From: Brachynemurus nebulosus
Taxonomy: Eukaryota > Arthropoda > Insecta > Neuroptera > Myrmeleontidae
Direction of reading: 5' to 3'
Length of the DNA stretch: 64,000 nucleotides
Assembly: GCA_035578155.1 (NCBI GenBank)
Contig: JAPWDM010000001.1
Location: forward strand, 161,111,498 to 161,175,497
Shown here: piece after piece, positions 23,001 through 38,000 of the stretch
Layout: each line of letters starts with the position of its first letter
Numbering within the stretch: position 1 is the stretch's first letter
Notes under the pieces: generated by a model
The model's database searches: none
Told to the model about the DNA's origin: nothing
What the model saw: the letters and a program-made list of their open reading frames with translations, nothing else
Translations under genes and position numbers: made by a program

Positions 23001-26000
23001 GTCCGTTTTTTCGAGGAGCGTGTACATATAAAAAACTCAAAGTTCTATCTTTTCACTGTTCGTCAAAAATAATTCCCAAAAAATGCTTAAAAAACAGGCT
23101 GTCACACGGGAGAACCGCCTTTATTTTTTGAAATTTTAGAATGACTTTTCCAGAACTAATGTAGGTTGAATATTTTTAGACATAATTTTGATATTGAAAA
23201 TAAAAGAAATTACCAAGGGGGTTACCCATAAATTACATCGTGTTATTCTGTATTTACTTATCCCGCTGTCCCTTGTCATAATGGTAAACTACATAACATG
23301 ACACAGGGTTGCCAGATCATATTTCTATGAATTCCCCATATTAGTTTTATTTTTTCGCCAAAAAGGCACATTTTCAGAAATTTTTCGCCAAAAAATTTAT
23401 CTACTTCAAGTTACAAAAAATCCGTTTTTTCTCATCTTAAAAATAATGTCATTTTAAGTTAGTATACTAAATTAGGGTACCGTTTTTAGAAATAATTTAC
23501 AGCCCAACATGATTATCATTCTTAAAAAGCGACAATTCAAATATCTAATATTCTATTTTAATATTTTTAATGCATTAAATCGGAAATTGTATGGTAAATA
23601 CATAGTATAATCGGCGACAATTTTTTGGTCAAAAAATAGTCTTGACAATGACAGAGCTCTCTGGTAGAGGTTTATTTATCATCATGATTTTTAACCAGAT
23701 AATTTTTTCCATATGATGGTACCACAATACCAATTAGAGGCACCAAATATTGCTCAGCGTATTCAGCTCAGTCGATAATTCTACTATACAAACATTAAGA
23801 AGGTAAAAAACACTTAATAAAAAAAAATAAATAATTAAAATTGATAAATTAGAATGATTAAAATACGAATTTTATGGAAGGAATATTGTTTACTAAATTT
23901 ATTTCAAATAATGAAATTATCATAACTAAACATAAAGTAAGATTATAAATTTTTAGAACTTTTTTTTAAATGAGTGAATTAAAGGCATCCTTTATGTCAG
24001 ATATTTCTAATTTATTCGCTACCGTTCGAAGCGTGCAGGATACATTTCTATGGTGCAGGACGTTTTTAATTTGCTAGTTTGTTAGTATAAATGAAAGAAA
24101 AGACATCAGGGAATCCAAAATTATGACAAGGACAGCGAGATATGTACATAGATCTGTGTATTTTATTTATTTTTATTTTTATCAGAAATTACATCTCAAA
24201 TAAGAAAAATTACAATTCCCCAAAATTAACCCATAAAAAAGAATTATCGCAAAAAATTTCCCCATAGATTTCATTTCCCCAAATATTCACCTCGAATAAT
24301 TTTTTTCTCCAAAATTGCGAAAAAATTCCCCAATCTGGCAACCCTGACATGACATAAGAAAATTACTCTAGCGTTTCAGAATACTTAAACACGCCATCCA
24401 ACATCTACGTTTCCAAATATTAATTTATACATACTGTAAGGGTGTTTTCACAATGGATGACAAAAGACGTGTAAGATGTAAGGGGTAACACTAACACCAT
24501 CGAGTGACCCTGATAAAACTTTGTATATTTTCCTAACTTAACCACTCATAATAGTGATTCTGAACTAGTGATATTCAAAAATTATTATAAGTGGTTCGTG
24601 GTTTAAGTTAGGAAACTATACAAAGTTTTACCAGCATTATCAGATGGTGTTATTCTTTACGTCTTCCAACATTTATTGTGAGAACACTCTAAATTTTAAT
24701 ACAAATATGCTGTAAAAGACATTTTTTATTAAAAATTAATAGAAGACATGAGTGGATGAAGGTGTTATGTAACATTTTTTTTTTAAAAAATTCATTTTTT
24801 GCCAAATTTTGAAATATTTTATGCTGAAGTATCATGTATTCAAATTTGGTTTTATTAGGTACAATAGTTTTGTAGAAATTCAATAATAAACATGTGCTAT
24901 TGCATGAGAAGTATATGTAAATAAAAACTTTCAAACGCTTCTACTGTAAAATTATTAAAAATGTTACAAAACACCTTCATCCACTCATGTCTTCAATTGT
25001 GTCTGGAACATCTATCGCGGAATAGTGAAACTACCATCAGGGCCGGATTTACTCTTGAGAGGCCCTTGAGTACTTCACATCTGGACACCTCTAGTAAACC
25101 GATAAAGAAATTTTCGAAATTTTTTTATTATTAAAAAAAAACAACGAAAAAGCCCTTTTCTTCCTATTCTACTCCTGTTTTGAGGAATTCATTATTAGTT
25201 TTTTAGAGGCTCCTATTGGATGGCGCCCTGAAACACGTGCCCCAAGTGCCCTTATGTAAATCCAGCTCTGACTACCATAGCAAATTATTTTTGACCACTA
25301 CTTCAACTTACGTCGTTTCAAGTTATATCAAAACAAAAACAATATTTTGACATTATTCCTCAATTGTTCCAAGTCGTCAAATGCGAAATATCTTGAGCGA
25401 ATAAAATGATGTAAATTTTGAAAGAAGACTTGGAATTTATAACAAAATTGTAGCTGTTTACCAGTGTTATCAAGACATGTATAAGAAAATTCATCAGGTG
25501 CGTGTTAGGCACGCATTAAGTCAGGATTTCGTAGTCAGTAGCTAGAGTTTTTCACAATTTAAATTTCCAAAACTTTCAATTCGTTAATAATATGATCATC
25601 TGAACCTTTTATTTTCTATATGAATTAAACAATTTCAATAACAGCTTTTAAAAAACGATACTGTCTGTCAAATTACGTAAGATCTGATACTGATTATTAA
25701 AAGTGGTCAAATGCGGGTAAAGCACCCAATGCGATGATAGACATGACGAATCTATAAGAATTTCGTGGTTATAACTACGAAATTCTAGAAAAAGAAGTAG
25801 TCTAAACAAATCCGCACCGATACACTTTTCAACAAAATATTGAAAATTATTTAAATTTTAAATACAGTTTTATCTAAACCTCATTTCAGATACAATTGAT
25901 CATGAGTTTTCGTTAAAAAATTAAATAATTTTTATATTCGAAACAAATCAATCTTCTATTCTTTTCTAAAAATAAACTGCAAAAACATTTACATAAATGC

Positions 26001-29000
26001 AATAATTAAAGAGATAAAGCCAAGAAAACGGAAATTTTTTTAATTTAAAGTGACGAAGCATGGTTAAATTTAACTGAAATGAACCATATATGAAAAGCCC
26101 TTGTAACTTCTTCATTTTGTATATGGAAATTAGTATATAAAAAAAGTAATTCGACTGACGTTTCGTCGCTTCGAGGACTTTTTATACATATACAATTAAT
26201 TGGCACAGTATCCCTTCTCAGATCATACTTATTACTTCCCCACTCTTCCTAGATATAAATACGTAATTTATGGGGAGTTCTCCCTTCTTATAAATTACAA
26301 ATATTTTTAATATTTCCCCTTTTTTAAACATATTTAAAAAATAATTATTTTGGACAAATTGCTATTTCCTCATTTAATTTATTGATAAATGCTTAAACAC
26401 TTACGGATGTTAACATTATTATTAAGGGTTAACGGGGTAATAGCCACAATTAAATGAAAATAATCAGTGAAAAGTCGATAAAATAATTTTACTCACTTGA
26501 TTTGTAATAACAGGTATAAAGTAATTCTTTTGTAACTTATCAGGAAAATGGTTTTCATTTGTATTTGATGTGGGGATATGATTGTACGGTTCAATGGCTG
26601 CAATATTTCCTCTTGATTGTTGCTTTTTCAGTAGATTGTGTTGATTATTGTTAATTTGATGAATGTTTAACATGCCGTGAGTTGTTATTCTACAAAAATA
26701 AAAGAACGATAATTTAAATTTAATAAAAAAACAAAACAATTTAAATATATTCGTTTGTTTGTCATTTGTTTATAAGAAAATCAATGAAGATAATGTAACG
26801 TCTTAATGAAAAGTAATTTTGTTGTATACGTTTCGCATTTTGTTGTTATCACAATAATGAAACATGTCCTAAATTTTCAATTTAAATATAGAATTAGTTC
26901 AGGGTTATATGCAGCATTATTTTAAAGGAGATTTAATTAAGTAATTGAGTAATTTGAGTAGGATAATTGTGCTTTATTTAAATTTATCTTTGCAAATAAT
27001 TTTAATGTTTATTTTATACGTTTTCGTTCAATTTAAATCCAATTTAATTAACAATTTTGTTAAAGTATTCAAAATAATTTTATCATTTTTGTTAAGTAAA
27101 ATGTAAAATTTATTTTTGCTTCATCCTTATTTTTGTTTTATTAAGTCATTGGCTGACGTAGATTCAAAAAGTTAAACGTTAGAGGATAAACACAGTTTTT
27201 TAACCCATATTGAGCTCATGTGTTATTAGTAGATATCGGACATTTTTCGGATCAAACAACATCGTGTTTTGTATATGCAGGCAGATAAACAGACAATATG
27301 TGTGAGTTGTATATATATATATATATGTGTTTTATCAAAATATCTATTCGTTTTTATTCAGATTAATCACATCAAGTGCGATATACCTGCATACACAAAA
27401 CCCGAATGCTGTTTGATCCGAAAAATGTCCGATACCTAGTTATTAGTACAAGCAGCAGCCAGCAAGAGAATTTAAAAATATAAAAGAAATTAGGGAATAA
27501 CTTTTTTAAACCCAATTCTTGTGCTGTTTCATTACTAACTGTTTGTACATTTTTTTTTAGTCTAAGCCCAGTTTAATAGCCCGTTCACACTATTCCAGTA
27601 GCATTCCAGTCCACTGATCGAGACTAGCGCTGGAATGTCACTGGAATAATGTAGACCGGCACTGAAATGCACTGGAATGTACCCATTCCGGTAAGTAATC
27701 CAGTCCGATGATTGGATTGTCGGTCTATTTTTCATTCCAGTTAGCCCATTCCAGCGCCACTGGAATAGTGTAGACTAGAGATGTCGATTCTCCAAAAAAA
27801 AAAGATCGATTTTTGGATCGATTTAAATCGAAATCAAAAACATCGATTCAAAAAAAAAATTGGTTAAAAAATCGATTCTGTGAGATCGATCTAAAAAATC
27901 GAAATTTTGAAAAGTTTAATAACATTAGCTGACAATTTTTGTTTAAGGGACTTACTTGATAGTACATAGGTAATATCGGTAATATCGTGTAAAAACGCCT
28001 TACATTATATTTGTAAAGGCGATGAATGAGTTAACTTTTCAATTATAATTATAAAAAATATGGCAATTGAATATGTAGGACGAATACCACGAATTGAACC
28101 AAGTTTATTCAAAAATTTCAAACAAATTGACAAAAAAATGTTTTCTAAATAAGTCACTTTTGTGGGAAAGGGATCGTCGTTTGCACAGATAGGTGGTCTC
28201 TTCCTTCCTTTTGTATTAATAGTCTGACTTATATAGAGCCATAGGAGGGGTTCGTTGATATAACGAGTAAAAAGTGACAATTAACATAGAGTTTTTGGTG
28301 TTTCATTTTAACACATGTTTCTTTGTATAATTACTATTAAAATGAAGTTATTTTTGGAAAAAATCGGTTATCGATCTCTTACTTTTAATAATCGATTCAT
28401 GAATCGATTCAAATGAAAAAAATCGAAAAAAGAATCGATTTTTTAAGCTTCGATTAATCGATTTTCGATTAATCGATTTAAAATCGACATCTCTAGTGTA
28501 GACGGCCAATCCTGTGCTGGATTGAACGTTGAACAGTGAACGATATAATCCAGTCCAGTACTGGGCTGGATTAGCTCATTGGATTACTGGACTAGAATAA
28601 TGTGCACAGGTTATTAAATTTGTTTATTATTATTTATCCACAGTAACTATTACGACAAACTTGAATATAACCGTTTTAAAATTATTAATTACTCGAAGAT
28701 AATCACACGGACTTTTACTGTTATCCTAAATTTGATAAGCAGAAAGAAATATGGAATGGTCATAATGAGTTAGTCCACTGAAGTCGGTAGAAATATAAAA
28801 TGTTACCACAGTTACCACTCGTTGATACCGAAACGGTAAGCAGTAAGTAGAAACATAAGTAGATTGATTACTTTATCTACCTTGCACGCCATTTACATAT
28901 CTTTGTTCTATTTATACATTCTACTTACTACTTATTACTTACTACTTCGGTGTGTACGATTATAAGTAAACTTTTGTTTTGAAGGTTGCCATGTTTCGAA

Positions 29001-32000
29001 AAATAGTTAATGTTTACAAAATTGCTTTGGAATTCTAACTGAGGTAATAATGTTTCATTATTATTTCTAAGTTGCTTGATAATAATTAAACTCTTTTATT
29101 AACTTGAAAACTGGTTTTGAAAATCACAAGCGAGATGATATTTAAGATTTTAGAAATATTATTGGGCCGATTCGTAACGGCGTAAGCCCAAGCCGCTTGC
29201 GCTCATTTTGAATCAATTTGTGCTTGATTTGAATCACATTTGGTTTGCTTTTGATATGTTTGTATATTTCTGTCTCACTTTTCATGTTCTTGAGAGAAGG
29301 GTGAGGGTAAGTATACGATGTATACCGAACGCTAATACTTGATCCTTCTCTCTAGAACATGGAAAGTGAGACAGGAATATACAAACATATCAAAAGCAAG
29401 CCAAATGTGATTCAAAACAAGCACAAATTGATTCAAAATGAGCACAAGCGGCTTGGGCTTACGCCGATACGAATCGGCCCATTATAACTATCATATCGGT
29501 TGGTTTTTTTTTTGTATGATTTGAAAAGATTCATTACTCTTTTGAAATGAAAGTTTATCTATCTTAACGAACAAATAAATTCAACTGATTTTTCTAATAA
29601 AATTTTCTTTTTCTTAACACAAATGCAAATGTAAATGCTATTTAGTTTTTATACTCACTGATTTGCTAACTGTGATGTTTTATTTGAAGCGGCACTAATC
29701 TGATTGGCAAGCTGTTGATTGAGTATTCGTTTTCTATGTAATCGATCCTGTAACTCTGAGATTCGTTTATCTATACTTGACATTTCCTCTTGACGTTGTG
29801 TTAAAGCTTCACGCTGTTGACTTAGTCGGACATTTTGTTGTTCATTTAATTTATTTCGATACTGTAAAAATTATACAGACACAGTGTATAGAATGGATAA
29901 AAAAAATTGTTGCTGATACAAAAATTTATATAACTTACCATTAATTCTCGACGAAGCTTTTCTAATTCTAATGCCGCTGCCGATGGTGGTTCGGATGCTC
30001 TACCTCGCCGTAAATCTTCTAGTTGTCGCGTTAGTTCATCTACTTTTGCAACAGCAACACTTAATTCTTTTTCCTTTTCATTGAAAAGGGCACGAATTGA
30101 GTCAAGGTCACTAGCTGTAAAAATTAGAAATGATTTTTATGTTTTTTTGATGTAAAATAATTCATATTTTATAAGAAATTTTCAAAATAACAAAATTTTG
30201 TTTCGTAATCTTTTGCTTTGTAAGTCTTAACGCAGGTATATTAAACTAAATTAATAATTTAGGATAGTCATATTTTGATATTTTCTTGAACAAATATTTG
30301 AAGAAATTTTGATATTTCTCCCTTAAAACTTTAACACTTGCTTTAGGTCTTTTGAATTTTAAAAATTTTCTCTTATTATTTTCCGATAAACTTTTTTGTA
30401 ATCATAAAATTCTTAATATTTTTCGTACTATCTCGAATCATAGCTATCTTAAGTGAAAGCTTATATAAAAAAATAAAGCGAATACTGAAGTACAGTGGAC
30501 GCTAGATATTATCAGTCGGTTATTGTTATCAAAAGGTTCCACATTGGCCACAATAATCAGCGACTACTTAATTTTATTTATTCTTAATTAGCCAACTCAA
30601 ACCAAGTTATCTGAATAATTTCTATGTAAAAAATCTAACAATTCATCTCGAGGACATTATTAAGTGAAAGTAATGATTTTATGCTATTTTAATTTGAGTA
30701 CTAAAAACTTAATGTTTAGTCTATTACTTTTTTATCATAAAAGTGAAACTGTAGCCAGAGCCAGATTTACATAAGGACACTTGCGGAACATGCTCCAGGA
30801 CCTCCCCAGAATAGAGGCCCCAACAATTGAACCAGAAATGTTCTAGGAGAGTTGTCATTTTACTAGTAATAACGAGGAATTTTTTCTTTAATTACTGAAA
30901 ATTTTATTATTACAATCATAAGAAATAATTTAGGTAATGTATTACTTAGAAAAGTTTATAAGGCCCGATCCACACTATAGTGCCGGTATCGGTACGCTCT
31001 CGCTCCGATATAAACTTGCTATGTTCATATTACAGTGCTGATACCATGTTGGTACCTATTCGTTCTCCATTCACATTGTAATGCCGCTCTCGGTACGCTC
31101 CCAGTTCGGTCTCAGTTCGCTATAAATATCTTTTTATATCAACTGAATGCAAGTGGAGCAGAGTGGAATCAAAAAATTGTTCACACTATCGATATAAGTC
31201 TAATATCGCTCCGATAAAATATTACCTCAGTTGTATTAGTATTGGAGCGATATTGGAGCGAGAGCGTATCGTGACTGTTATCGGACCGGTATCATAGCGA
31301 TGATGTGAATACACTCATTGTTTCTTGCGTAAAAATATTTTATCAAATCGGGAGCGTAGTGATATCGTATCGAGAGCGGAGAGATAGTGTGGATCGGGCC
31401 TAATTCTTCAAGTGTATTCAACCAGATTTAAGCTATAAAATTTTTAACTTGAGAAACTTGGAGTTTAGAGTGGTTTAGTGCTAGTCCTAAGTTATAGAAT
31501 TTTCAGTCACAAAAAAATAGGTGATATTTAAAAAAAATTACATCAGTAAAATCCTTAATTTACGCAACAAGTGTTTCATTTTTTTGGGGACAATTAAAGT
31601 TGCACGATAAACCGAAATTTACCTACAGTATGTCTATTACAATTCTCAAATTCAGTTGCCGTTTTGTGGAATTGGCATAAAGGAGAATAGAAAAAACTAA
31701 TGAAAATGACACTTCTATCATATTTTCCTTGCAATGGCTAGTAGTTTCCTATATAGGTAATCCATTATAATACATTTTGTTAAATTTATAAAATTAATAA
31801 AAAAAATGTACTAGATATACGCAAAAAAAAAATTATACATTGTAGCTATGACATATTAGTGATTCTCCTTGATAATTTCCAAGTTTACACGATGTAAGTT
31901 GCGAGACCGCATTCCAGCCTCGGTCATAGGGACATGTAATGCTTACGGCAACGATCTTCATGTTGAGTGAGTATCAGTGTACATAATAAACATATTTTAT

Positions 32001-35000
32001 ACATATGTACATACAAAACATACGGACTTGTATGAATATAACGTTCACAATTTTATTATTGGTGTTGATATAACGATAAAACATACATTATATCAAATTA
32101 TATACACGCAGTTTATGAGTTTACATATTAAACATTTTTTTGGAAGATTTAACAACGAAAACGTTTTATTATGACAAAATTAGGAATGAATTTTTGGTTT
32201 TACAATTGTGTCGCGTTATGAGTCCTCTTGTTGTGAGTCCGTCGACTTATTTTTCCAATGAAGACCACCCCCTTCATAGCTAGAAGAGAAAAAATGATTT
32301 CTGTCTCTCGATATGAGACCGTACTATAGGTGAAACGAATTACATATCAAAATAAGCAAGCGACTCATAATGCGATTTGAAAAAGAATCATGCATACACT
32401 CATACACGTGAAAAGTAGGGGAAGTGTAACTCACGGCAGTTGATCGCTGAGCAGAAGCGGGGGTACGATAATTAGTAGAATTCTATTCCCCTACACCCTT
32501 GTAAGCGGGTTCATACCGCGATTCGACTGTATTAATAAGATATAACAAGAAAAAATAATACACAACAATTTTTTTCCTTAACCCGGCGTGTGTATACTGG
32601 GTCTTTAAAGGAACAGTCGAAATTTAAGACTCAAATTTCTCTCTCATGAATAAAGCGCGGGTTTTGGCTACCCTCCGTAAAAAATCTAGTTAGTAGTGGG
32701 GACTCAAGGTCCAATGGATGCCCGGGTCTGGCGATTGACTTGCTGATGCGAGCGAGTGAAAGTTTCTTCCGTTCCCTAGGGTCAGTGTACACACGGCGTC
32801 AGTATTTTCGAAGGTAAGTGAATGGTGTTATTTTTATCTTTGTCGTAGTTTTTCAGTTTTTTTAAACCTAAAGTAAATTACTGTATACCGTTATAATTCA
32901 TTAATGGATCTACCTTAGATGACATGGATAACGTGCACAGCAGTGGAATCGCGACTTTATTTTTTCATTTTTTTTATTTTTTTATATAAAACAAAATTTT
33001 GCTCCATTTTTTTTTCTTTACTTTCTTGCTTTTTTTGTTTTTACTATTATTATTTAATTTCTTTTATACCTATTTCCAATAATAAAAACTCATTTTGTGC
33101 CAAATAATTACTGTTCCGTTTATTATGACTTGCCTGTAAATATTCACCATTTTCAGGTGCTTGAATAATTCAACTTTTTGGAGCCAATGCCAAAGAAATT
33201 ATATTCATTTGAAAGCTCATAGTATAAGCTATAAAAGCCTAAAATCCTTTGTTTTAATATTCCTTCATTGTAGAGTTAGGAATTTTTTTACAAAATTTTA
33301 TTTTTCATGCTTTTTGGACTACTGGTCGATTTTTATTAAAAACAGTTTTAAACTTTTGACTCTGGAAACTGCTGGGCCATGTAGTAGACACTCCAAAAAG
33401 TAACTCAGAATTTTTTGAGATTTTTTGGAAGCCTAGAAAACTTTGAAAACACGACCGTTCCCTGAAAGACCCAGTGTACACACCGTGTTCTTGAAAATAT
33501 AGTGTACACACACCGGGTTAAAACTTAAACATTCATCACCCTCAGCTTATTAGAAATGAGTGGTTTTCCTAAGAAAAATCTTCACTTTCTTTGAAAGAAA
33601 TGACTATTACTCTAATATTGTACGAATTTTTTCTCAGGTCATTGTAGCCTTAGAGTATACACTTGAAAAAGCTCAACTCGAAAGTATATGGCATCTGTAG
33701 AGTTTCTATGGAAGAGAGAGAGATGAAACTTCATTAAATTTTCTGAGAGATTGGGGTGTACTAAACCACAAAAGACTTCGCTGTCTAGGCAGTGATGAGC
33801 AAATGTAAGACCAAGACTGACTCTTAGAAATCTTTTAGCTATATGAAAACAAAACGATTTTTTAACTTCTAATCGTCAACTTTTTTCGGTATTTTAGAGG
33901 CGATTGATAAATACTTGTATAGCTACTACAATTTTTTACAATGGTTTAAAATACTGTAGTTTTTTAGTTTAGATATAGGATATAATTTAATCGCTATGTT
34001 ACCGGCGCGTCCACTACAACATTTAAAAATGTATTTTGTAAAAAAATGATATTATGTAATGTATATATATTCATAAAATCTAGTTTTTAAAAATAATTAA
34101 AAATTCTATAAGAGACACATTAAATATTATAAAGATATAGATGCAAGATAAAGAGTCAAATTTTCAATTAAAATTAAAGATATTTTACCGATTTACTGAT
34201 TCTGAAAAATTAAAGCTCTATCTCTGTTTCTATAATTTGAAGAATAGACCTGAGATTTAGGGTAAACTTTTAAAATCAAATTATTCAGAATAATTTATCA
34301 ATTCATAGTAAATGTAATTTCGTACGTTGCTCTGTATACGAAACGTAAACAGAGATAAATAATATCGAAAAAGAAATTGTGGTTTCATTTAAACAGTTCA
34401 AGCAAAAAAGGTCAATGTAACTTATATAATAAAATCGCAGATGTTTTCAAAAATTTAATTTTATTCTATTCTATTAGTAATTTTGAAACGTTGGCTAAAA
34501 ATAGGTTAATTTATTTTGGTTCGAAATATTTTCCGTATAAAATTAATACCAACTATTTTATTTTATTACTATTATATAACCGTATGAAAAGAGGCAAATA
34601 AATAATTAGATTCTTGCTTGTATTCAAAGGGAAGAAAAGTAATTGAAAAAGATGGGATTTATAAGAATATAGATATCATATGAGGGAAAATGAGAAATGT
34701 AATTCTATTATAGTTACTAGCGTTAGCAGAGAGTTCTATAAGTTAAAATGGTTTATTAAATATATCTCGTACCTACGGCGAGTCTAATAATATTACATCC
34801 AGTACAATATATTCTGTAAAATAGTTTTCCTTTTTTCCGGAAAATAGATTTTGAATGGTTGTTTATTTATATTTCATTTAAAAGCAGTGTTTTAATTTAA
34901 TGTAAGTTATCTTTATTTTTATCTAAAAATATACTACTCAAATAAAGATTATTGAATATCAAATAGGGTAAAAGCCCCGATTGTGGAACACTATTGTTAG

Positions 35001-38000
35001 GTATTTCATCAAACTTGCTTATAAAAATTAATAAATGAATTAAACACCCATTTTTCCTTCTTAATAAGCATGAAACCAAGTTTTTTTAATCCAATGAATA
35101 TGTTTTTAAGAAAATATAAGCCAAGAATTTTGATTTATTAATGTTTTGTTTTATAATTTGTTGACACGTATAAAAAAACGGGCAGAATATATTAACACCC
35201 TTTAAAAAATCAGCATAGGCACCTAAAAAAAAACACGTATTTAACATACATGGCATACAGTCCCATCTTTTAACATATACGGATATGACGAGTTGCGACA
35301 TCTTTTGATGTATCTATGTAAGTATTTATTGATGGTTTTCTAGAAAACTGACACAAGTCAAAAAACGTGATTTTGCAGGAAATCATTTTTAAATGGAACA
35401 GATTATTAAGGTTTTTTCATCATCAAACTTTTATGCAAGATGGCGCCCATGTGTGTCATAACTAGAGATGGGCAATTATCGGTATTTAGAATTCAGGTGA
35501 CGTGACCGTCACAAATACCGTTTTATGACGGTTATTGACGTCACAAATTTTTTTTTAACTAGTCTGTTGGGTAAATGACGGTCAAAGGGTCAGTCACAAT
35601 TGTGACCGTCAAATACAACTATAAGACGTTTTGTGACGGTTCTTTTTTCCAAAAAATTGATTAACTAGTTAAGTTATAACAATTTTTCTAGGTCTTTTTC
35701 GTTATTTTATGACCTTAAGATAGTAAAGTCTGATCCCAGTCTGCTTATATAATTTACTAAAATAGATGTTTAAGTGCATGTACGTACCAGATTTTTTTTT
35801 TTTTTTTTGAAAAATATAATAGTTTGTAAAAAGAATTTGGCTAATTATTATTTCAATATCTTAAATTGATGACTTACATTATAATATACATATTATAATA
35901 AAAGATCTATTTATTCATTTTTTAGATATTTTTGAGATCCTAAAATATTTTTATTTATTTATTCGATTTCGGTTTATCGATTTATTACATGTTCATGAAC
36001 ACAATATCCAGTAAATAAACATAGGACCAAATGACACCACGTTACAACGATTCCCCGCTAAAGCATGTTATTATCTTTATTTAATTCAAATGTATTCTGC
36101 CAGATGGCGTTAATTTATGACGGTCTTGTCATAACTATATCGGTCACAAAACCGTTTTGTGACGGTCAAAAGTTGGTAAAATTACTCGTCACAAGACCAG
36201 TGCACATCTCTAGTCATAACATAAATAGTGTCCAACATAAATTGCTAGCAGTGCCACAAAGCGTTCGGTCTGTGAAGTACGTTTAAAAAATTAATATAGG
36301 TTTCGTAGTACTTACAGTATACGATTTTCGCCACCTAGTGTCATCTAGGATGTTTTAAAAAACATCGTGTACTTTCTAACTTATCTATCTATCACTGTTA
36401 ATTTTTAATTAGTTATGTTATATGTAAGTTCAAATCTAATATGTCTGACGTTTTTATTTAATAATAAAAATTTCGAAGTTTTAATTCAATATTAATTATT
36501 TTTCAATTGATTTTACGTTCTGAAATAAAGAAAATATTAAAGTGAAATTATAAAAACAGTTAAGTGTTTTAGGCCCAAAAATAAAAATGTTTATAAAATA
36601 GGTAAGTAATAGGTCATTCTCAAAATGGAATATATACCCTAAAACTTCGAACTCATTTAAAAACACTTCTACAAATAATATTTAATCCGTATAAAAAGAT
36701 AATTTAGCTATCCTAATCTCTTAAATGGACTAATAAAAATTATTTGTATACTTTTATTATGCTAATAACTTTAAAAATTCGATGAAAAATGTTACAATTT
36801 ATAACTCATATGTTTTGAATAATGATCATCCACCATTATAAAAATTCACGAATTCAACAAAAATTGTTCGATATATATATGTATTTCTTAAACTAAGTGA
36901 GGAAACATTAAATGCGAGGTGAATTTAAATTGAAAAATAATCATTCTATTAATAATAATTATTGTTATCAGAGGTTTCTTTCAGAAATAACTTCATTAAG
37001 ATATAAATGTCAAAACTGTTTTTCTATTGGATCGCGTTCCACAAACGGGGCTTTTACCCTATAGTAAAAAATGGTTTAGTTTGTAAAATTTTAAATTGTG
37101 TTTTAGTTTTTTGTTTTTTTTTCTTTTTGTTTTTTGTTTTTTTTTTTTTTTTTTTTTTTTTGTTTCTTTTTTTTGCACGTTTTTGCCTATCAACGCTCAA
37201 CCCAATTGTACACATTTTCTTTTGTAGATGACTGCAAGTTCCAGTTTAATTATGTAGATTAGATACAACTACACCACTGCAAAGATATTTAAGGGGGAGC
37301 AAGGGAGAGATTATATCTTTAAAAATAACATACTAAAATTTCAAGTGCATATCTCAAATAGTTTTTGAGTTACAGCCACCCGAAGAGTGGATTCTGATTT
37401 TCATTGTTAACTTTGAAGTATTGAGAAATGTATGAAGGTTGACAGTTCCGGGAATTTCTGGATGTGGCTGCCAGTCACATGTTGTGGAGAAGCTAGACCA
37501 TGATACATTTAAACGACTCATCTAGTTTTACTATGACCGTTATAGTGAGTACATCGTAAATAATTTTAGTAAAAATTCTCAGTGATTAAAACTAAAAGGT
37601 AAAATTACGAAAAACTACACTTTTCAAATTTGCTGCAGTTTTGACTCGAAGACAAATCATTGGATCTATTTGATTCTTATTGCAGCTTCTTTTATATATA
37701 TTTCTACGTACCATGAACCTCCAGTTTTCCGATCGAATAAAAAACCTAATTTTCGCAAGCCAAAAACCATCAAATTTTCGCGCAAAGTTTGAAACTTTTT
37801 CTTAAAAACTCCGCCATTTTGTTAAATTTAAACTTTTTTTTTCGATTGAGGTTCACGGTACGGACTATACCTTTATAGTTTAATAGGCTTTTTGGTTTTT
37901 TTGATTTCAGACAGTGTGAAGGCCGCTATCACTGCAGCAGTGGGGGAACTTTTTTTTGGAGCCTTAGGAGGTCTGGAATCACTCACTGAATTTTCAATTT

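Noticed and set aside
37007..37231. Plus-strand Phe-rich frame
   Set aside because: Runs over a poly-T tract.
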